A stretch of DNA of 64,000 nt from JAJDUF01 sp965238265 (GCA_965238265.1 OZ250185.1:4319038-4383037), one strand, 5' to 3'; positions 49,068 to 58,490 are shown, numbered from the stretch's first letter. A program made the numbers and translations. Notes: generated by a model from the letters alone, not told the origin.

Positions 49068-51060
49068 CCTGCTTGGCGCGCTCGTCCAGCCCATAGTCGC
49101 GGTAGTTGAGGCACACGGCGGGGAAGAGGCCCCAGCGCGGCCCTTCCGCCAGCAGCCGCTCGATAAGCTCAGGAGCCGGCCCGGTCGCGGCTGCGGGACT
49201 GGTCGGCTCCTCCGCTGCGTCGTCCTCTTGACTCCCGTCTTCCGCCTCCACCGGGGCGTGCAACGGGACGAAATAGTGGCCCGGATACATCAGGCGCGTA
49301 AACCGCTCGTGGACCTGCCGGGCGAAGTCACTCACCCCATAGGGCGTATCGCTAGGCGGTAGCCCCTCGCTGGTGTTGGTGAGGCGGAAGACATCATAGC
49401 CAGGCTCGGCCGAGGCCACGCCGGCGAAGACCACTCCTGGGAGGTTTTTGCGGAGGGCGTCGAGGACGGCACGTTCGTCCGGGCGGGTAATCTCGAAATC
49501 ATCCATGTACAGAATGTCAATGCCATACTCTTTTGCCACGCGGCCCAGATTGTTGCACGTGACGGCGATCCACCCGGGATGCGTGGTATCGGCACGCACG
49601 AGGGGATGGCTCCACACGTGGCCGCCCTTGATGGAGCCGTTGAGCCGATAGGTCGCGCGTGACAGATCGGGGATACCACCCGAAAACTTGAGCCGGATCA
49701 CATTCGTTTCCGGCGCAAACCGAAAGCGAAAGCGAAAGCGTGCCCGGTCCCCGTGTGCAAAGGCGCCGGGGCTGCTCTGCACCTCCCGGCCATTGACGAC
49801 GGCCCGCAGCACACCGGACGAGAAGTCTTGGACCCCGGCAACGGTGAGAAAGGCCTCCATCTCGCCGGGCAGCGGCAAGGTCTCGAAAAGCACCTGCAAG
49901 TCCGACTGCACCTCCGGCTGCAACGAGAGAAAACCCGAGTCATACCCCGTCGGGATAGCGGGAAACGCGCCCGGCCACCCTTCATACGGCCCGACCTGCC
50001 CACCGGGCAGGCGCTCATACGGCCGATCATACGGGAGCGCGAGATGCTCAATGGCCGCAAAGCTGTCGCGATATGGGTCCATGCCCCACACGTTGCCGTG
50101 CGCCATCAGGCGGTGGCCGCCGGCGTGAGCTGCCTCGGCGACCGCACGCAGGCCGGCACTACCGCCTAGCTCCGCGGCCGGCTCGAAGACGGGATAGCGT
50201 GAGCCGGAAGGTCCCTGGAAACCTTGCAGGCGGATCGCCACGCCATCCGATACACCCAGATCGGCGAGGTCCTGGCACAGGGCCGCCGCATGGTCGAAGG
50301 TGTGGGCGATTTCGCCCGTCTCCCGCCAAAGGTCAAGCGAGACCATGACCTTGATGTCATCGAGCCAGGCCGGTACGGAGGCATCCTGTGCGCGGGGGAG
50401 CACGCCAATCCGCTCTTGCAAGCTGCGACAGTAGCGATCAATCACCGCCGTCAGGTCTCGTTGTGCAGAAAGCTCCAGCGGTACCCCGTTCACACATTCG
50501 ATGCCTAGCCAAAGCCCCTGCTCATCCCGATACGCGCCGGTGCTCCAGATTGCAGCGTGGGTATCAGGAAGGTAGCGCGTGTACTCGGACAAGCCGATGA
50601 CGGTGATCGCAAAGTCCTCGGCCTCGACGGCAGCGAGCTGGTGCGTCGAGCGGGTACTCCCCAGCGCCACCCCGGCCGCCGCGCCAATTGGACAGGAGGC
50701 GTCAATCCGAGCGCTCCAGTTCTGCCCGGTCAGGTGATGGATGGTGGCGACCATCGGGAAGGGCAGCCACACCTCCACGCCGACAGCGGTCGTTGCGCCC
50801 TCGACTTCGATCATGGAGGTAAGGGCCTCGTGACCAGGGCGCAGGTGCCACTTTCCATCCACCCCGTCGCCGCGCAGCACCACCGTCAGCGTGCTGTTCG
50901 CAACGACGATGCCGGTGATCTCAGCCGGCGTGCCGGCGAGCTTGAAGCGCGGTACGCCGGTCGCCGACTCCGCCGGCTGCTGCTGCCAACCAAATCCCGT
51001 GGCTGCCGTCTCCGTATCGAGAGTCATGACCAAGTCACCGCCACGGATTTGGAAGGGCAT
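49042..51060 (-). CDS. Glycoside hydrolase-like protein
   Basis: A 672-residue protein with an N-terminal beta-sandwich (about residues 1-250) and a TIM-barrel-like centre. Seen: DIKVMVSLDLWRETGEIAHTF, RLQGFQGPSGSRYPVF, GHRLMAHGNVWGMDP, YGIDILYMDDFEITRPDERA (candidate catalytic aspartates) and GVVFAGVASAEPGYD. Related in organisation to the protein at 23461. No signal peptide. Start 51060 with AAAGGTGA upstream. Its stop overlaps the end of the hydrolase gene by 26 bases tail-to-tail. Exact family not identified. Confidence 0.65.
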   Translation of the reverse strand: MPFQIRGGDLVMTLDTETAATGFGWQQQPAESATGVPRFKLAGTPAEITGIVVANSTLTVVLRGDGVDGKWHLRPGHEALTSMIEVEGATTAVGVEVWLPFPMVATIHHLTGQNWSARIDASCPIGAAAGVALGSTRSTHQLAAVEAEDFAITVIGLSEYTRYLPDTHAAIWSTGAYRDEQGLWLGIECVNGVPLELSAQRDLTAVIDRYCRSLQERIGVLPRAQDASVPAWLDDIKVMVSLDLWRETGEIAHTFDHAAALCQDLADLGVSDGVAIRLQGFQGPSGSRYPVFEPAAELGGSAGLRAVAEAAHAGGHRLMAHGNVWGMDPYRDSFAAIEHLALPYDRPYERLPGGQVGPYEGWPGAFPAIPTGYDSGFLSLQPEVQSDLQVLFETLPLPGEMEAFLTVAGVQDFSSGVLRAVVNGREVQSSPGAFAHGDRARFRFRFRFAPETNVIRLKFSGGIPDLSRATYRLNGSIKGGHVWSHPLVRADTTHPGWIAVTCNNLGRVAKEYGIDILYMDDFEITRPDERAVLDALRKNLPGVVFAGVASAEPGYDVFRLTNTSEGLPPSDTPYGVSDFARQVHERFTRLMYPGHYFVPLHAPVEAEDGSQEDDAAEEPTSPAAATGPAPELIERLLAEGPRWGLFPAVCLNYRDYGLDERAKQVILDATRG

Positions 51061-51546
51061 AGGTCGTCACCTTTCTGCGGCTGGCTTGCGTCTTTCCGAA
51101 AGAACGGTCACAAGTATTCGCTGGCCAGTAGCCACACACGGGACAGCGCATAGTACACGTAGCTCGGAGAGAGTATACCAGAAAATCTCACCGCATCTTT
51201 TTCCGAGAAAAATAACATCATTCAGCGGAATAATAGCGCTTTTATGGTGCTATAATGGTGTATCTATGCACAGAACAGTCGTATCCATGCACTGTGTACT
51301 GCTTTCTTCTACCAAGCTGCCGTCATGCCGCCAGCTCTGCGTGCTGATCGCCGGCATGACGCTGGCCGGCCGTGCCGGGAGAGGTGCCATGGTCGTTTCG
51401 TGGCATACTCAATGGCGGTGTTGCCCGATTATCGCGCATATGCCAATGTGGTGTTGGTATCGGCCCAGCAGCGGCCGGGGCGCCGGGTAGCCCGCGCTCG
51501 CAAACCAACCGGCTACCCAGTTCAGGACGATCCAGAGGTGGATGGC
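51061..51546. other. Upstream region of the alcohol dehydrogenase gene
   Basis: No gene supported. AT-rich around 51180-51300, with an extended -10 promoter at 51248-51256. An ORF from 51325 is open into the dehydrogenase but has no ribosome-binding site and an unrelated composition. Confidence 0.5.
51248..51256 (+). promoter_or_regulatory. Extended -10 promoter
   Basis: TGCTATAAT combines the TGn extension with a perfect -10 hexamer and lies about 290 bases before the alcohol dehydrogenase. No matching -35 box. The long leader leaves room for regulation. Confidence 0.5.
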
Positions 51547-52557
51547 ATGAGAGCGGCAGTCCTCACTGAGCCGGGCACTATCGAGATCAAACGGCTAGAC
51601 CGCCCCTTGCCGGCGGACAAAGTCGCCATCGCGACCAGTGCAGCCGGCATCTGTGGTACCGATATTCACGCTTTCGGCGGGCACAATCCCTTCCTCACCT
51701 TCCCGCGCGTGATGGGGCATGAAATCGCCGGCACGGTCGCGGCCGTCGGCTCGGAGGTGAGCGGCGTCAGGGTGGGGGAGCGGGTCGTCGTCAACCCGTA
51801 TGCCTCCTGTGGACAGTGCCGCACCTGTCGCCGCGGGTATCCCAACCTCTGTCCCGACCTCACCGTCACGGGCGTCCACACCGACGGAGGCTTCGCCGAG
51901 CAAGCCTACGTCAGTCCGCAACAGCTCTATAGTCTCCCAGCCGGTGTGGGCCTCGCTACGGCGGCGCTCGTCGAACCGCTCTCCATCGGCGCCGAGGCCG
52001 TGGCCAATGGCGACGTGCAAGCCGATGACCGCGTAGTCATTATCGGTGCGGGGCCAATTGGTCTGGCCTGCCTCGCGTTCACGGTGGATCGGGGCGCAGC
52101 GGCCCTGGTCGTTGACCGCATCCCCGGCCGCCTGGAACGGGCGCGTGAGCTAGGCGCGGCGGCCGTCGTCAACACGCTGGCCGATGATCCCGATGAACGC
52201 ATCGCGGCCTTTACTGCCGGACTGGGCGCCGACGTGGTCATCGAGGCTGTGGGGGCGCGGGAGACCATCGAGGCCGGGCTACGCTGGTTTGGGCCGGCTG
52301 GCCGCTACGTGTTGCTGGGCCTTTACGACGGTACCGTCAAGCTGCCAACGTTTACCGCCATGCGGCTCGGATTACGTCTGACGGCCTCCCGCCTTAACCG
52401 GGGACGGTTCCCCGAATGCCTGGAATACCTGCGTACCCACCCACACATCACGAGCCTCGTCACGCACCGGATCGCGTTGGATGAGCTGCAGGACACCTTG
52501 ACGCTGCTCACGCGGCGTGAGCTAGAGGCATGTAAAGTGATGGTCGAGTTGCCATAG
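51547..52557 (+). CDS. Zinc-dependent alcohol/polyol dehydrogenase (MDR family)
   Basis: A 336-residue medium-chain dehydrogenase. Catalytic zinc ligands in AGICGTDIHAFGG and MGHEIAG; structural zinc in CGQCRTCRRGYPNLC; Rossmann motif VVIIGAGPIGLACLAF; the C-terminal NRGRFPECLEYL is typical of polyol or threonine dehydrogenases. It oxidises a sugar alcohol with NAD(P). Start ATG 51547, with GAGGTGG upstream; the ATG at 51542 is in another frame and stops at once. Nearby sugar-catabolic genes fit this role. Confidence 0.85.
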   Translation: MRAAVLTEPGTIEIKRLDRPLPADKVAIATSAAGICGTDIHAFGGHNPFLTFPRVMGHEIAGTVAAVGSEVSGVRVGERVVVNPYASCGQCRTCRRGYPNLCPDLTVTGVHTDGGFAEQAYVSPQQLYSLPAGVGLATAALVEPLSIGAEAVANGDVQADDRVVIIGAGPIGLACLAFTVDRGAAALVVDRIPGRLERARELGAAAVVNTLADDPDERIAAFTAGLGADVVIEAVGARETIEAGLRWFGPAGRYVLLGLYDGTVKLPTFTAMRLGLRLTASRLNRGRFPECLEYLRTHPHITSLVTHRIALDELQDTLTLLTRRELEACKVMVELP

Positions 52558-52612
52558 CGGCCGGCTGCTGCGCCCGGAGCACTACGCAGAGCCGCGGCCC
52601 TGGGAGGATGCG

Positions 52613-53422
52613 ATGTCACCCTTGACCTTGCTGAACGTGCAGGCCGCCGTTGTCATTCTCGGCCCGCTGGCGCTTGGCTGGTGGCTGCGTCAGCGTCTTG
52701 CCGTGTCCTGGCGCACCTGGGGTTGGGGTGCGCTCACGTTCCTCGCGTCGCAGCTGGCCCGGCTACCCTTCCTGTACCTCCTCACGGTCCTGGTCACTCC
52801 GCTCGTGCGTATCGCTTCCGACTCACCGGCGGTGTTCTGGATCAATCTGGTGGTCCTCTCGCTGACGGCGGGCCTCTTCGAAGAGTCGGCACGGTGGTTT
52901 GTGCTCCAGCGTTTCGCCACCACCACTCGCGGTTGGCGCGCTGCGGTCATGTTTGGCGCCGGTCACGGCGGTATCGAGGCGATGCTGCTCGTCGGTGGCT
53001 TCACCATATTCAATATCGTCCTGCTCCAGTTGGGCGATAGCTTGGTGGCGCAGACTCAGAATGCGGTGGAGCGGTCGGCAATGATGGCCCAGCTCGACGC
53101 GCTCTACGGTTTGCAGTGGTGGGATTCCGCGCTGGTGGTATGGGAGCGCGTTGCCGCCGTGACCTTCCACGTCGGCGCCGCAGTCGTGGTGATGCAGACG
53201 GTGCTGACCGGCCGGCGCGTCTGGTGGGTAGTAGCCGTCGTTGGCCATGTGCTGTTCAACGCTGCCGTCCTCGCGGCCCTCCGGCTTGGCGGGCCTGTCT
53301 GGGCCGAGATTGTCGGGACCCTCTTTGCGCTGGCTGCGGTCTACATGATCGTGCGGTTCCACTGGCTGGACCGCCGTCGCGCCGCCGCCCAGCCGGCCGA
53401 TGTGGATGACGCTGGCGCCTGA
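52613..53422 (+). CDS. YhfC-family intramembrane protein
   Basis: A 269-residue membrane protein with about seven spans. The YhfC family marks are SLTAGLFEESARWF, MFGAGHGGIEAMLLVGG and VGHVLFNAAVLAAL, the acidic and histidine residues expected at an intramembrane active site of CPBP-like metalloproteases. Function in bacteria is poorly known. Start ATG 52613 has GGGAGG upstream. It follows the alcohol dehydrogenase by 55 bases on the same strand but is probably independent. Confidence 0.8.
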   Translation: MSPLTLLNVQAAVVILGPLALGWWLRQRLAVSWRTWGWGALTFLASQLARLPFLYLLTVLVTPLVRIASDSPAVFWINLVVLSLTAGLFEESARWFVLQRFATTTRGWRAAVMFGAGHGGIEAMLLVGGFTIFNIVLLQLGDSLVAQTQNAVERSAMMAQLDALYGLQWWDSALVVWERVAAVTFHVGAAVVVMQTVLTGRRVWWVVAVVGHVLFNAAVLAALRLGGPVWAEIVGTLFALAAVYMIVRFHWLDRRRAAAQPADVDDAGA

Positions 53423-53431
53423 CCGGCCGGC

Positions 53432-53682
53432 GTCTCACCCCCCGGCCCCCTCTCCATCGCCGAGTGATAAGGAGGGGGAGTCCGCCGCCTGTCATTTTCG
53501 CCATCTCGCCCGTCATTCCCGCGAACACGGGAATCCACGTCCCCCGGCGGAGCGGGAGGGCCATAGGGGGGCCGGTATTGCACCTAACCCCCGGCCCCTT
53601 CCCTACCAGGGAAGGGGAGTCCGCATGGCGGCCGGCGGCCACTCCCTCTCCCGCTGGGAGAGGGTTGGGGTGAGGGACGCGC
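53432..53682. repeat. Composite repeat block (families B, A, D and B again)
   Basis: CTCACCCCCCGGCCCCC and its hairpin (53432-53482), then the inverted-repeat segment at 53484-53605, then two further B-type hairpins up to 53682. All lie after the YhfC gene. Confidence 0.8.
53484..53605. repeat. Left copy of a 122-bp inverted repeat
   Basis: This 122-bp segment (family A and D elements joined) matches 54988-55109 on the other strand with three mismatches. The two copies face each other across 1.4 kb holding one gene and the structured segment at 53830-53963. Confidence 0.9.
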
Positions 53683-53829
53683 ATCACGGGAATTTACCCT
53701 TGTTAGCCTCTAGTACGGGCCGGTGTGGACTGCCAGGTGTTAACCGGCGCTTAACCGTATCCAAACGAGATTCTTACCCGTTCTTGCACGGCGCTTAATG
53801 TTGGTGCGGGAAAATAACACCAGTACACG

Positions 53830-53963
53830 CGGCGGCAACGGTCGCCGTCGCCGCTCCACCGGCAACGAAGCCGGAGCAGACACGATAGGGTAGAGGACAC
53901 GCCTCCGAGAGGCGACCCTATCCCTCCCACGAGTAGGGCCTGGACATCCCCCAGTCCAGGCCC
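53830..53963. ncRNA. Multi-hairpin segment, possible structured RNA
   Basis: Four consecutive hairpins in about 135 bases: CGGCG...CGCCG (53830-53847); GCT...CCGGC-AACGAA-GCCGG-AGC (53853-53877); GATAGGGT...ACCCTATC (53884-53922) enclosing CGCCTC-CGA-GAGGCG; and a perfect ten-pair stem GGGCCTGGAC...GTCCAGGCCC (53936-53963). No ORF and no T run. It lies between convergent genes inside the inverted repeats. It could be a small RNA or a terminator cluster; strand unknown. Confidence 0.4.
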
Positions 53964-53991
53964 ACTTGCTTAACCTAGGATCATCCGCTGC

Positions 53992-54870
53992 TCAGGATGG
54001 CGGCAAGCCGGCTTCCGCAAGTACGGAGCGCAGGGAGGCCATGCCCTGCTGCGCGCACGCATCGGGATCGAGGGCGGCGAGGCGAGGACCTAGCACCTCC
54101 AGGGCAATAGTGCCGTCAAAGCCGGTTGCAGCGATGGCTTGGAGCCACCCAACCAGGTCAATGATCCCCTCGCCGGGCATCACCCGGTCCTGGTCGTCCA
54201 GGTCCTCCAGCGGCACCGGCTTCGCGTCGTTGATGTGGAGGAGCGTGATACGCTCCGCCGGAATCTGACGCAGTTGCTTGAAGGTCGCGCCGGCAGCGTG
54301 GCAATGGTACGAGTCGACAGTCAGCCCGCTGGCCTCGACCTGGGCGTCGTCGAGCAAATCCAGGGCGGCTGGCAGATAGTGGATGAAGAAATGGCCGCGG
54401 TCCGGGTGCAGGGTACGCACACCGAGGAACTCCAGGCCCAAGCGCAGGCCCGTGTCGCGCACGGTTTCGTCGAGGCGCCGCAGCCGCTCCACGGCCAGCG
54501 GCCAGGCCGTATCGCGCGGCAGATGGGTACGCATGGGCATGCCCAGACCGGTGGCCGTGCCACCCCACGCCACCACCTGACGGGCGCGTGCCGGGAGGTC
54601 CGCCAGCACCGTCTCGATGTCCACGTCTGGCTCCAGCAGGGAGAATTCCACTAGGCCGCCGACAGTGCCGGCCTCGACGCCCACACTGGCGAGTAGCTCC
54701 GGTACGGAGCCGCTGTTCTTGGCGCTCTGTTCATGTGCCGCGGCTTCGGCGAAGGAGAAGTCTACGGCGGCATAGCCGTGCTTGGCCGCGAGCTGCGCCT
54801 TTTCTACGAGCGTGAGGGGGTCGCCGCGTAGCTGAGATCCGTGCAGCGTAGGGCGAATGCGTGTAGTCAT
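53992..54870 (-). CDS. Sugar phosphate isomerase/epimerase (TIM barrel)
   Basis: A 292-residue xylose isomerase-like TIM barrel. Seen: YAAVDFSFAEAAAHEQ, VVAWGGTATGLGMPM, LRLGLEFLGVRTLHP (metal glutamate), LTVDSYHCHAAGATF (metal aspartate and histidine), ITLLHINDAKPVP (histidine) and GTIALEVLGPRL (glutamate), so the metal site is complete. Likely isomerises or epimerises a keto-sugar. Start 54870 has AGGAAAGGA upstream. It is the only gene between the 122-bp inverted repeats at 53484 and 54988, so it may have been moved or amplified as a unit. Confidence 0.8.
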   Translation of the reverse strand: MTTRIRPTLHGSQLRGDPLTLVEKAQLAAKHGYAAVDFSFAEAAAHEQSAKNSGSVPELLASVGVEAGTVGGLVEFSLLEPDVDIETVLADLPARARQVVAWGGTATGLGMPMRTHLPRDTAWPLAVERLRRLDETVRDTGLRLGLEFLGVRTLHPDRGHFFIHYLPAALDLLDDAQVEASGLTVDSYHCHAAGATFKQLRQIPAERITLLHINDAKPVPLEDLDDQDRVMPGEGIIDLVGWLQAIAATGFDGTIALEVLGPRLAALDPDACAQQGMASLRSVLAEAGLPPS

Positions 54871-54987
54871 TGGTAGTCCTTTCCTGAGTTGTGGCATTGA
54901 GCGTTCTGCGAGCGGATTGTAGCAAGGGCTACGCTGCGCGTGGTCGTCGGTGCTGTTGCTGCGTACCTACCCCCAACCCCCTCCCTA

Positions 54988-55109
54988 TAGGGAAGGAGCC
55001 GGGGGTTAGGTGCAATATCGGCCCCCCTATGGCCCTCCCGCTCCGCCGGGGGACGTGGATTCCCGTGTTCGCGGGAATGACGGGCGCGATGGCGAAAATG
55101 ACAGGCGGC
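54988..55109. repeat. Right copy of the 122-bp inverted repeat
   Basis: Reverse complement of 53484-53605 with three mismatches. Family B-type hairpins adjoin it on both sides (54967 and 55110). Confidence 0.9.
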
Positions 55110-55166
55110 AGCCCCCTCCTCTCTATCGCTCGGCGATGGAGAGGAGGCCGGGGGTGAGGCGCGGGC

Positions 55167-56432
55167 ATGACCGGGAACTGTCAACACAACCTCGCCACGC
55201 GGCATACTGGGACGATGCAGCGGCGCAAGCGGCCGGACGGTTCGGATGCCAGGTCACGCGCTGGGCGCTCCAAGCGGCGCGGGCGGGCGCTCCGCTTTGA
55301 CCAGCGCTTGCTGCGGCGCGGTCTCGAGCTGGCGGCGACTGACCGGATACTCGAGCTGGGCTACGACGATCTGGAGACGCCGCTCCTGCTTGTGGCCGGC
55401 ACCGTAGCCGACGGGCTGCCGGTGCCACAGCAGGTGGTGTCGTTGCGCCCGACGGTGGACTTGGTGGAAGAGCTGCAACGGCACGGACCGACCCGCCGGG
55501 GCGCTCCGGCGGCGTTCGAGGTGCGCTTGGCCGACACGGTCCCGGCCGCAGACAGCGGCTCCTGCGACGTCGTCTTGCTGCTGGCGCCCCATTATCTCGG
55601 GAATGAGCGCGTGCGTGCCGACGTCGCCACCGCGCACCGGGCGCTCCGGCCCGACGGTGCGCTGTTCCTCCAAGCGCATCGTCGCCAGGGCGGGGAGACA
55701 TTTGTGCGCTACGTGGCCGAACGGTTTGGCAACGTGGAGCTGCTGGCCATTCGCGGCGGCCACCGACTCTACCGGGCGATCCGCGGCCCGGAGCCGCCGG
55801 CCGGCGCGTCTGACGAGCGCGAGCCGGAAACGGTAGTGTTAGAAGAGACGGTACGTGGCCTCACGGTCAGGCTGGAGACGCAGGCCGGGGTGTTTTCCCG
55901 CCGCCGGTTCGATGCGGCTTCCTGCCTCCTGGCCGAGGCGATGCAGATCGGCCCGGCAGACACGGTAGCGGACCTTGGTTGCGGCGCCGGACTCCTGGGG
56001 ATTGTGGCGGCCCGCCTCGTACCGCAGGGTGCGGTCGTGCTGCTCGACAACCGCGTGCAGACCGTCGCGCTCGCGAAACGCAACCTGCGCCGCAACGGTG
56101 TGGACAACGCGACCGTGCAGCTGAGTGATGGCTTGCGTGCGGTTGGTCATCGCACGTTTGACGTCATCGTCAGCAACCCGCCGCTGCACGAGGGCGGTGT
56201 CTATCGAACCACGCCAGCAGAGCGGTTTGTCGCCGCCGCGGCAGCCCATCTGCGCCCGCGCGGGCAGTTCTTTCTCGTCGGTCCCCGCACGCTGCCCTTG
56301 CCGCGGCTGGCTGGGCCGCACTTCGACGAGTGCGAGGTAGTGGCTGCTGATCGTGTGAATGTGGTCTGGCGCTGTCGCCGGCCGCGCTCCCTGGGAGCGG
56401 AGCTTGGCGAGCAACGCTCGCCGCCAGGGTAG
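55167..56432 (+). CDS. RsmC/RlmG-like rRNA methyltransferase
   Basis: A 421-residue protein with two methyltransferase-like halves, as in RsmC and RlmG. The C-terminal half is catalytic: TVADLGCGAGLLGIVAARL (SAM site), VVLLDNRVQTVALA and the base-flipping motif VSNPPLHEG. The N-terminal half is degenerate and probably binds RNA. It should methylate a guanine of 16S or 23S rRNA. The start is uncertain: ATG 55167 and ATG 55215 both lack good ribosome-binding sites, and the N-terminal 50 residues are very basic. Confidence 0.75.
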   Translation: MTGNCQHNLATRHTGTMQRRKRPDGSDARSRAGRSKRRGRALRFDQRLLRRGLELAATDRILELGYDDLETPLLLVAGTVADGLPVPQQVVSLRPTVDLVEELQRHGPTRRGAPAAFEVRLADTVPAADSGSCDVVLLLAPHYLGNERVRADVATAHRALRPDGALFLQAHRRQGGETFVRYVAERFGNVELLAIRGGHRLYRAIRGPEPPAGASDEREPETVVLEETVRGLTVRLETQAGVFSRRRFDAASCLLAEAMQIGPADTVADLGCGAGLLGIVAARLVPQGAVVLLDNRVQTVALAKRNLRRNGVDNATVQLSDGLRAVGHRTFDVIVSNPPLHEGGVYRTTPAERFVAAAAAHLRPRGQFFLVGPRTLPLPRLAGPHFDECEVVAADRVNVVWRCRRPRSLGAELGEQRSPPG

Positions 56433-56499
56433 GGGCGCGATTCATCGCGCCCAGGGAGGACCGCAGGCCTAGATGGGCGCCATGAATGACGCCCCTACG
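56433..56499. repeat. Composite family C repeat
   Basis: GGGGCGCGATTCATCGCGCCC followed about 30 bases later by GGGCGCCATGAATGACGCCC. The same pair is found at 13134-13200. Confidence 0.65.
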
Positions 56500-56536
56500 C
56501 AATATCCACGAGGCGTCCTGATTACGCCCTAGACTA

Positions 56537-57348
56537 GGGCCTGTTCACACTAATGGGCCTGACCATGGTATCATCCACGGATGGACCTCACCGAAGCTCA
56601 GTACGAACGCATTGCTCCCTCCCCACCAGTGCAACGTGGCGACGTCAGCCTGTCGAACCTGCAGGTGCTCAACGCCATCCTCTACGTCGCCGAACACGGC
56701 TGCAAGTGGCAGGGATTGCCTCGCCGGTTTGGCAACTGGCACCCCATCTACACCCGCATGAATCGCTGGTCCAAGAACGGGGTATTCGACCGGGTATTCG
56801 AACAACTGCAGCGAGAACGGATCGTGCAGGTCAAACTTGAGGTGGTTTCGCTGGACGGTACCAGCGTTAAGGGCCATCCCGACGGCACGGGTGCGTTAAA
56901 AAAACGGGCCCCAGTCCATTGGCAAGTCGCGCGGCGGGTAGACCACCAAGATTCATCTGGTTGCCGCGGATGATCGAACGGTCCTGACGTTCTCGCTCTC
57001 CCCCGGACAGGCCCACACGCACCAGAAGGGCGCAAGCTGCTCAAGCGCCTGGGGCCGCAGCGTGAGCAGCGGTCTATGGTGATGGACCGTGCCTACGAGG
57101 GCAACGAGACACGCCAACTGGCGTTGGCGCTGGGGTTCACACCCGTTGTGCCGCCACGCACGACGCGAGTCGATCCCTGGGAGTACGACAAGGAGCTGTA
57201 CAAAAGATGCAACGAAGTCGAGTGCTTGTTCCGGCGATTGAAGGCTTTCGCCGCAGCTTCTCTCGCTTCGAGCAGCTCGACGCGCTCTTCCTGGGCTTCA
57301 TCCTGTTCGCTCTCATCTTCGATGCGTTGCGTTAGTGTGAACAGGCCC
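56537..57348 (+). mobile_element. IS5-family (IS427-like) insertion sequence, inactivated
   Basis: About 812 bp with perfect terminal inverted repeats GGGCCTGTTCACACTAA (left, 56537-56553) and its complement (right, 57332-57348), flanked on both sides by TA, or CTAG if counted generously, as a target duplication. The internal transposase gene is broken. Size and ends fit the IS427 branch of the IS5 family. Confidence 0.85.
56581..57335 (+). pseudogene. IS5-family transposase, multiple frameshifts and a stop
   Basis: Fragments in different frames rebuild an IS5 DDE transposase: MDLTEAQYERIAP, NAILYVAEHGCKWQGLPRRFG and LEVVSLDGTSVKGHPDGTG (first catalytic aspartate) in frame 1; then, after an A7 tract, GPQSIGKSRGG, a TAG where tryptophan is expected, and TTKIHLVAADD; then MVMDRAYEGNETRQLA and CNEVECLFRRLKAF (second D and E). 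At least three frameshifts and one nonsense codon are needed, so it is dead. Confidence 0.85.
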
Positions 57349-57548
57349 TAGCGCGCTGCTACTCGCGATACCCCGGCTCTCTCTAGCCGGGCGCAACATC
57401 CAGGCGCTTCGCACTCATTCGCACTCATATCCTACGAGTGCTATATTGCCGCACGGGATGAGACGCCCGCGCCGCAGTCCATATACCGGCCTGGCTGCGC
57501 GAGCATAGTAACGGTCTGCGGGCAAAGCCGGTAGGTGAGGGGGAGGCC

Positions 57549-58325
57549 ATGCGCGAAGCGTGGGTCAGCATTCTTGCGAATCTCGTCGCCCTCGTCGCCC
57601 TCTATAGCGCCTTTTCCATCGGTATCGCCGTTGCTGAGGCGCTAGGGCCGGCCACTCCGATCAGTCAAGCGCTCATGCTCGCTGGTGCCGTCGTGCTTGG
57701 GCTGCTGGGCATATCCGGCGCATTGTTCAAGGTCAGCGACTGGTTCGCACGGCACGTCGAGGTCGGCGAAGAGGAGCCATCATCCCAGGATGCAGCGCGA
57801 CCGGCTGACGGAGATCCGCAGCATCCTCGGCGCGCTACGCCGGACGCGAGCACAGTGTACTTTGGGATTGCCGGCCTGCGGTTTCGCCTTGAGTCCCAAT
57901 CGTTGATGCGGCAGCACCTCCTCGGACTAGGCGGCCCACCCTGGTACGAGCCACTGTGGGCGCTGGCCGTGCGCGTCGCCGCGACCGGCTTGTGGGTCTA
58001 CGTGGCGCTCTTCGTCGGCGTCTGGTCGCTCGGCCAGGCGACCTTGTGGTTCTCGGAGCTGGCCGTCTCACCGGGGTTGCTCAATGCGGTCATTGCGGTC
58101 GTCCTCTTCGTGGTCACCGCGGTGGTGCTACTCCTGCCGGCGTGCCTCGCCGGCTGCGGCGCCTACTGGTCCTGGTTTGTGTGGCGCGGTGACTGGCCGG
58201 CGTGGCGCAAACTGGGGATGACCTTGGCGCTCCTTGCCAGCGCCTACCTGGTGAGTGGCGCCCTCGGCTCCCTGATACAGACGGTGAACAGCACGCTGAC
58301 GACCCTCCGCCACACGCTGCTCTGA
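57549..58325 (+). CDS. Multi-pass membrane protein, unknown
   Basis: A 258-residue membrane protein with about five or six spans (roughly residues 7-28, 40-60, 137-160, 172-200 and 230-245) and a hydrophilic middle loop (DWFARHVEVGEEEPSSQDAARP). No family recognised. ATG 57549 is supported by GGGGGAGG upstream. It stands alone, with repeats on both sides, and gives no further clue to its function. Confidence 0.6.
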   Translation: MREAWVSILANLVALVALYSAFSIGIAVAEALGPATPISQALMLAGAVVLGLLGISGALFKVSDWFARHVEVGEEEPSSQDAARPADGDPQHPRRATPDASTVYFGIAGLRFRLESQSLMRQHLLGLGGPPWYEPLWALAVRVAATGLWVYVALFVGVWSLGQATLWFSELAVSPGLLNAVIAVVLFVVTAVVLLLPACLAGCGAYWSWFVWRGDWPAWRKLGMTLALLASAYLVSGALGSLIQTVNSTLTTLRHTLL

Positions 58326-58352
58326 ACGGCCCCGGCCATCGGAGGGCCGAGT

Positions 58353-58490
58353 CGTAGGGGCGCAGCATGCTGCGCCCCTCCCCCTGCGGAGCGGGGGGGC
58401 CATAGCTCGCAGGGATAGGTTTTCGGCCAGAGGCGGGTTGGACCTAACCCCCGGCCCCTTCCCTTCAGGGAGGGGTTGGGGGTAGGTGTG
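58353..58490. repeat. Cluster of family C, D and B palindromes
   Basis: GTAGGGGCGCAGCATGCTGCGCCCC (58355-58377, near-perfect palindrome), TCCCCCTGCGGAGCGGGGGGG and then CTAACCCCCGGCCCC with CCTTCAGGG (58444-58490). It occupies the gap between convergent genes. Confidence 0.7.

Noticed and set aside
56436..56536. Possible left part of a larger mobile element
   Set aside because: The terminal inverted repeats begin at 56537; the sequence before is a family C repeat found elsewhere without an IS.
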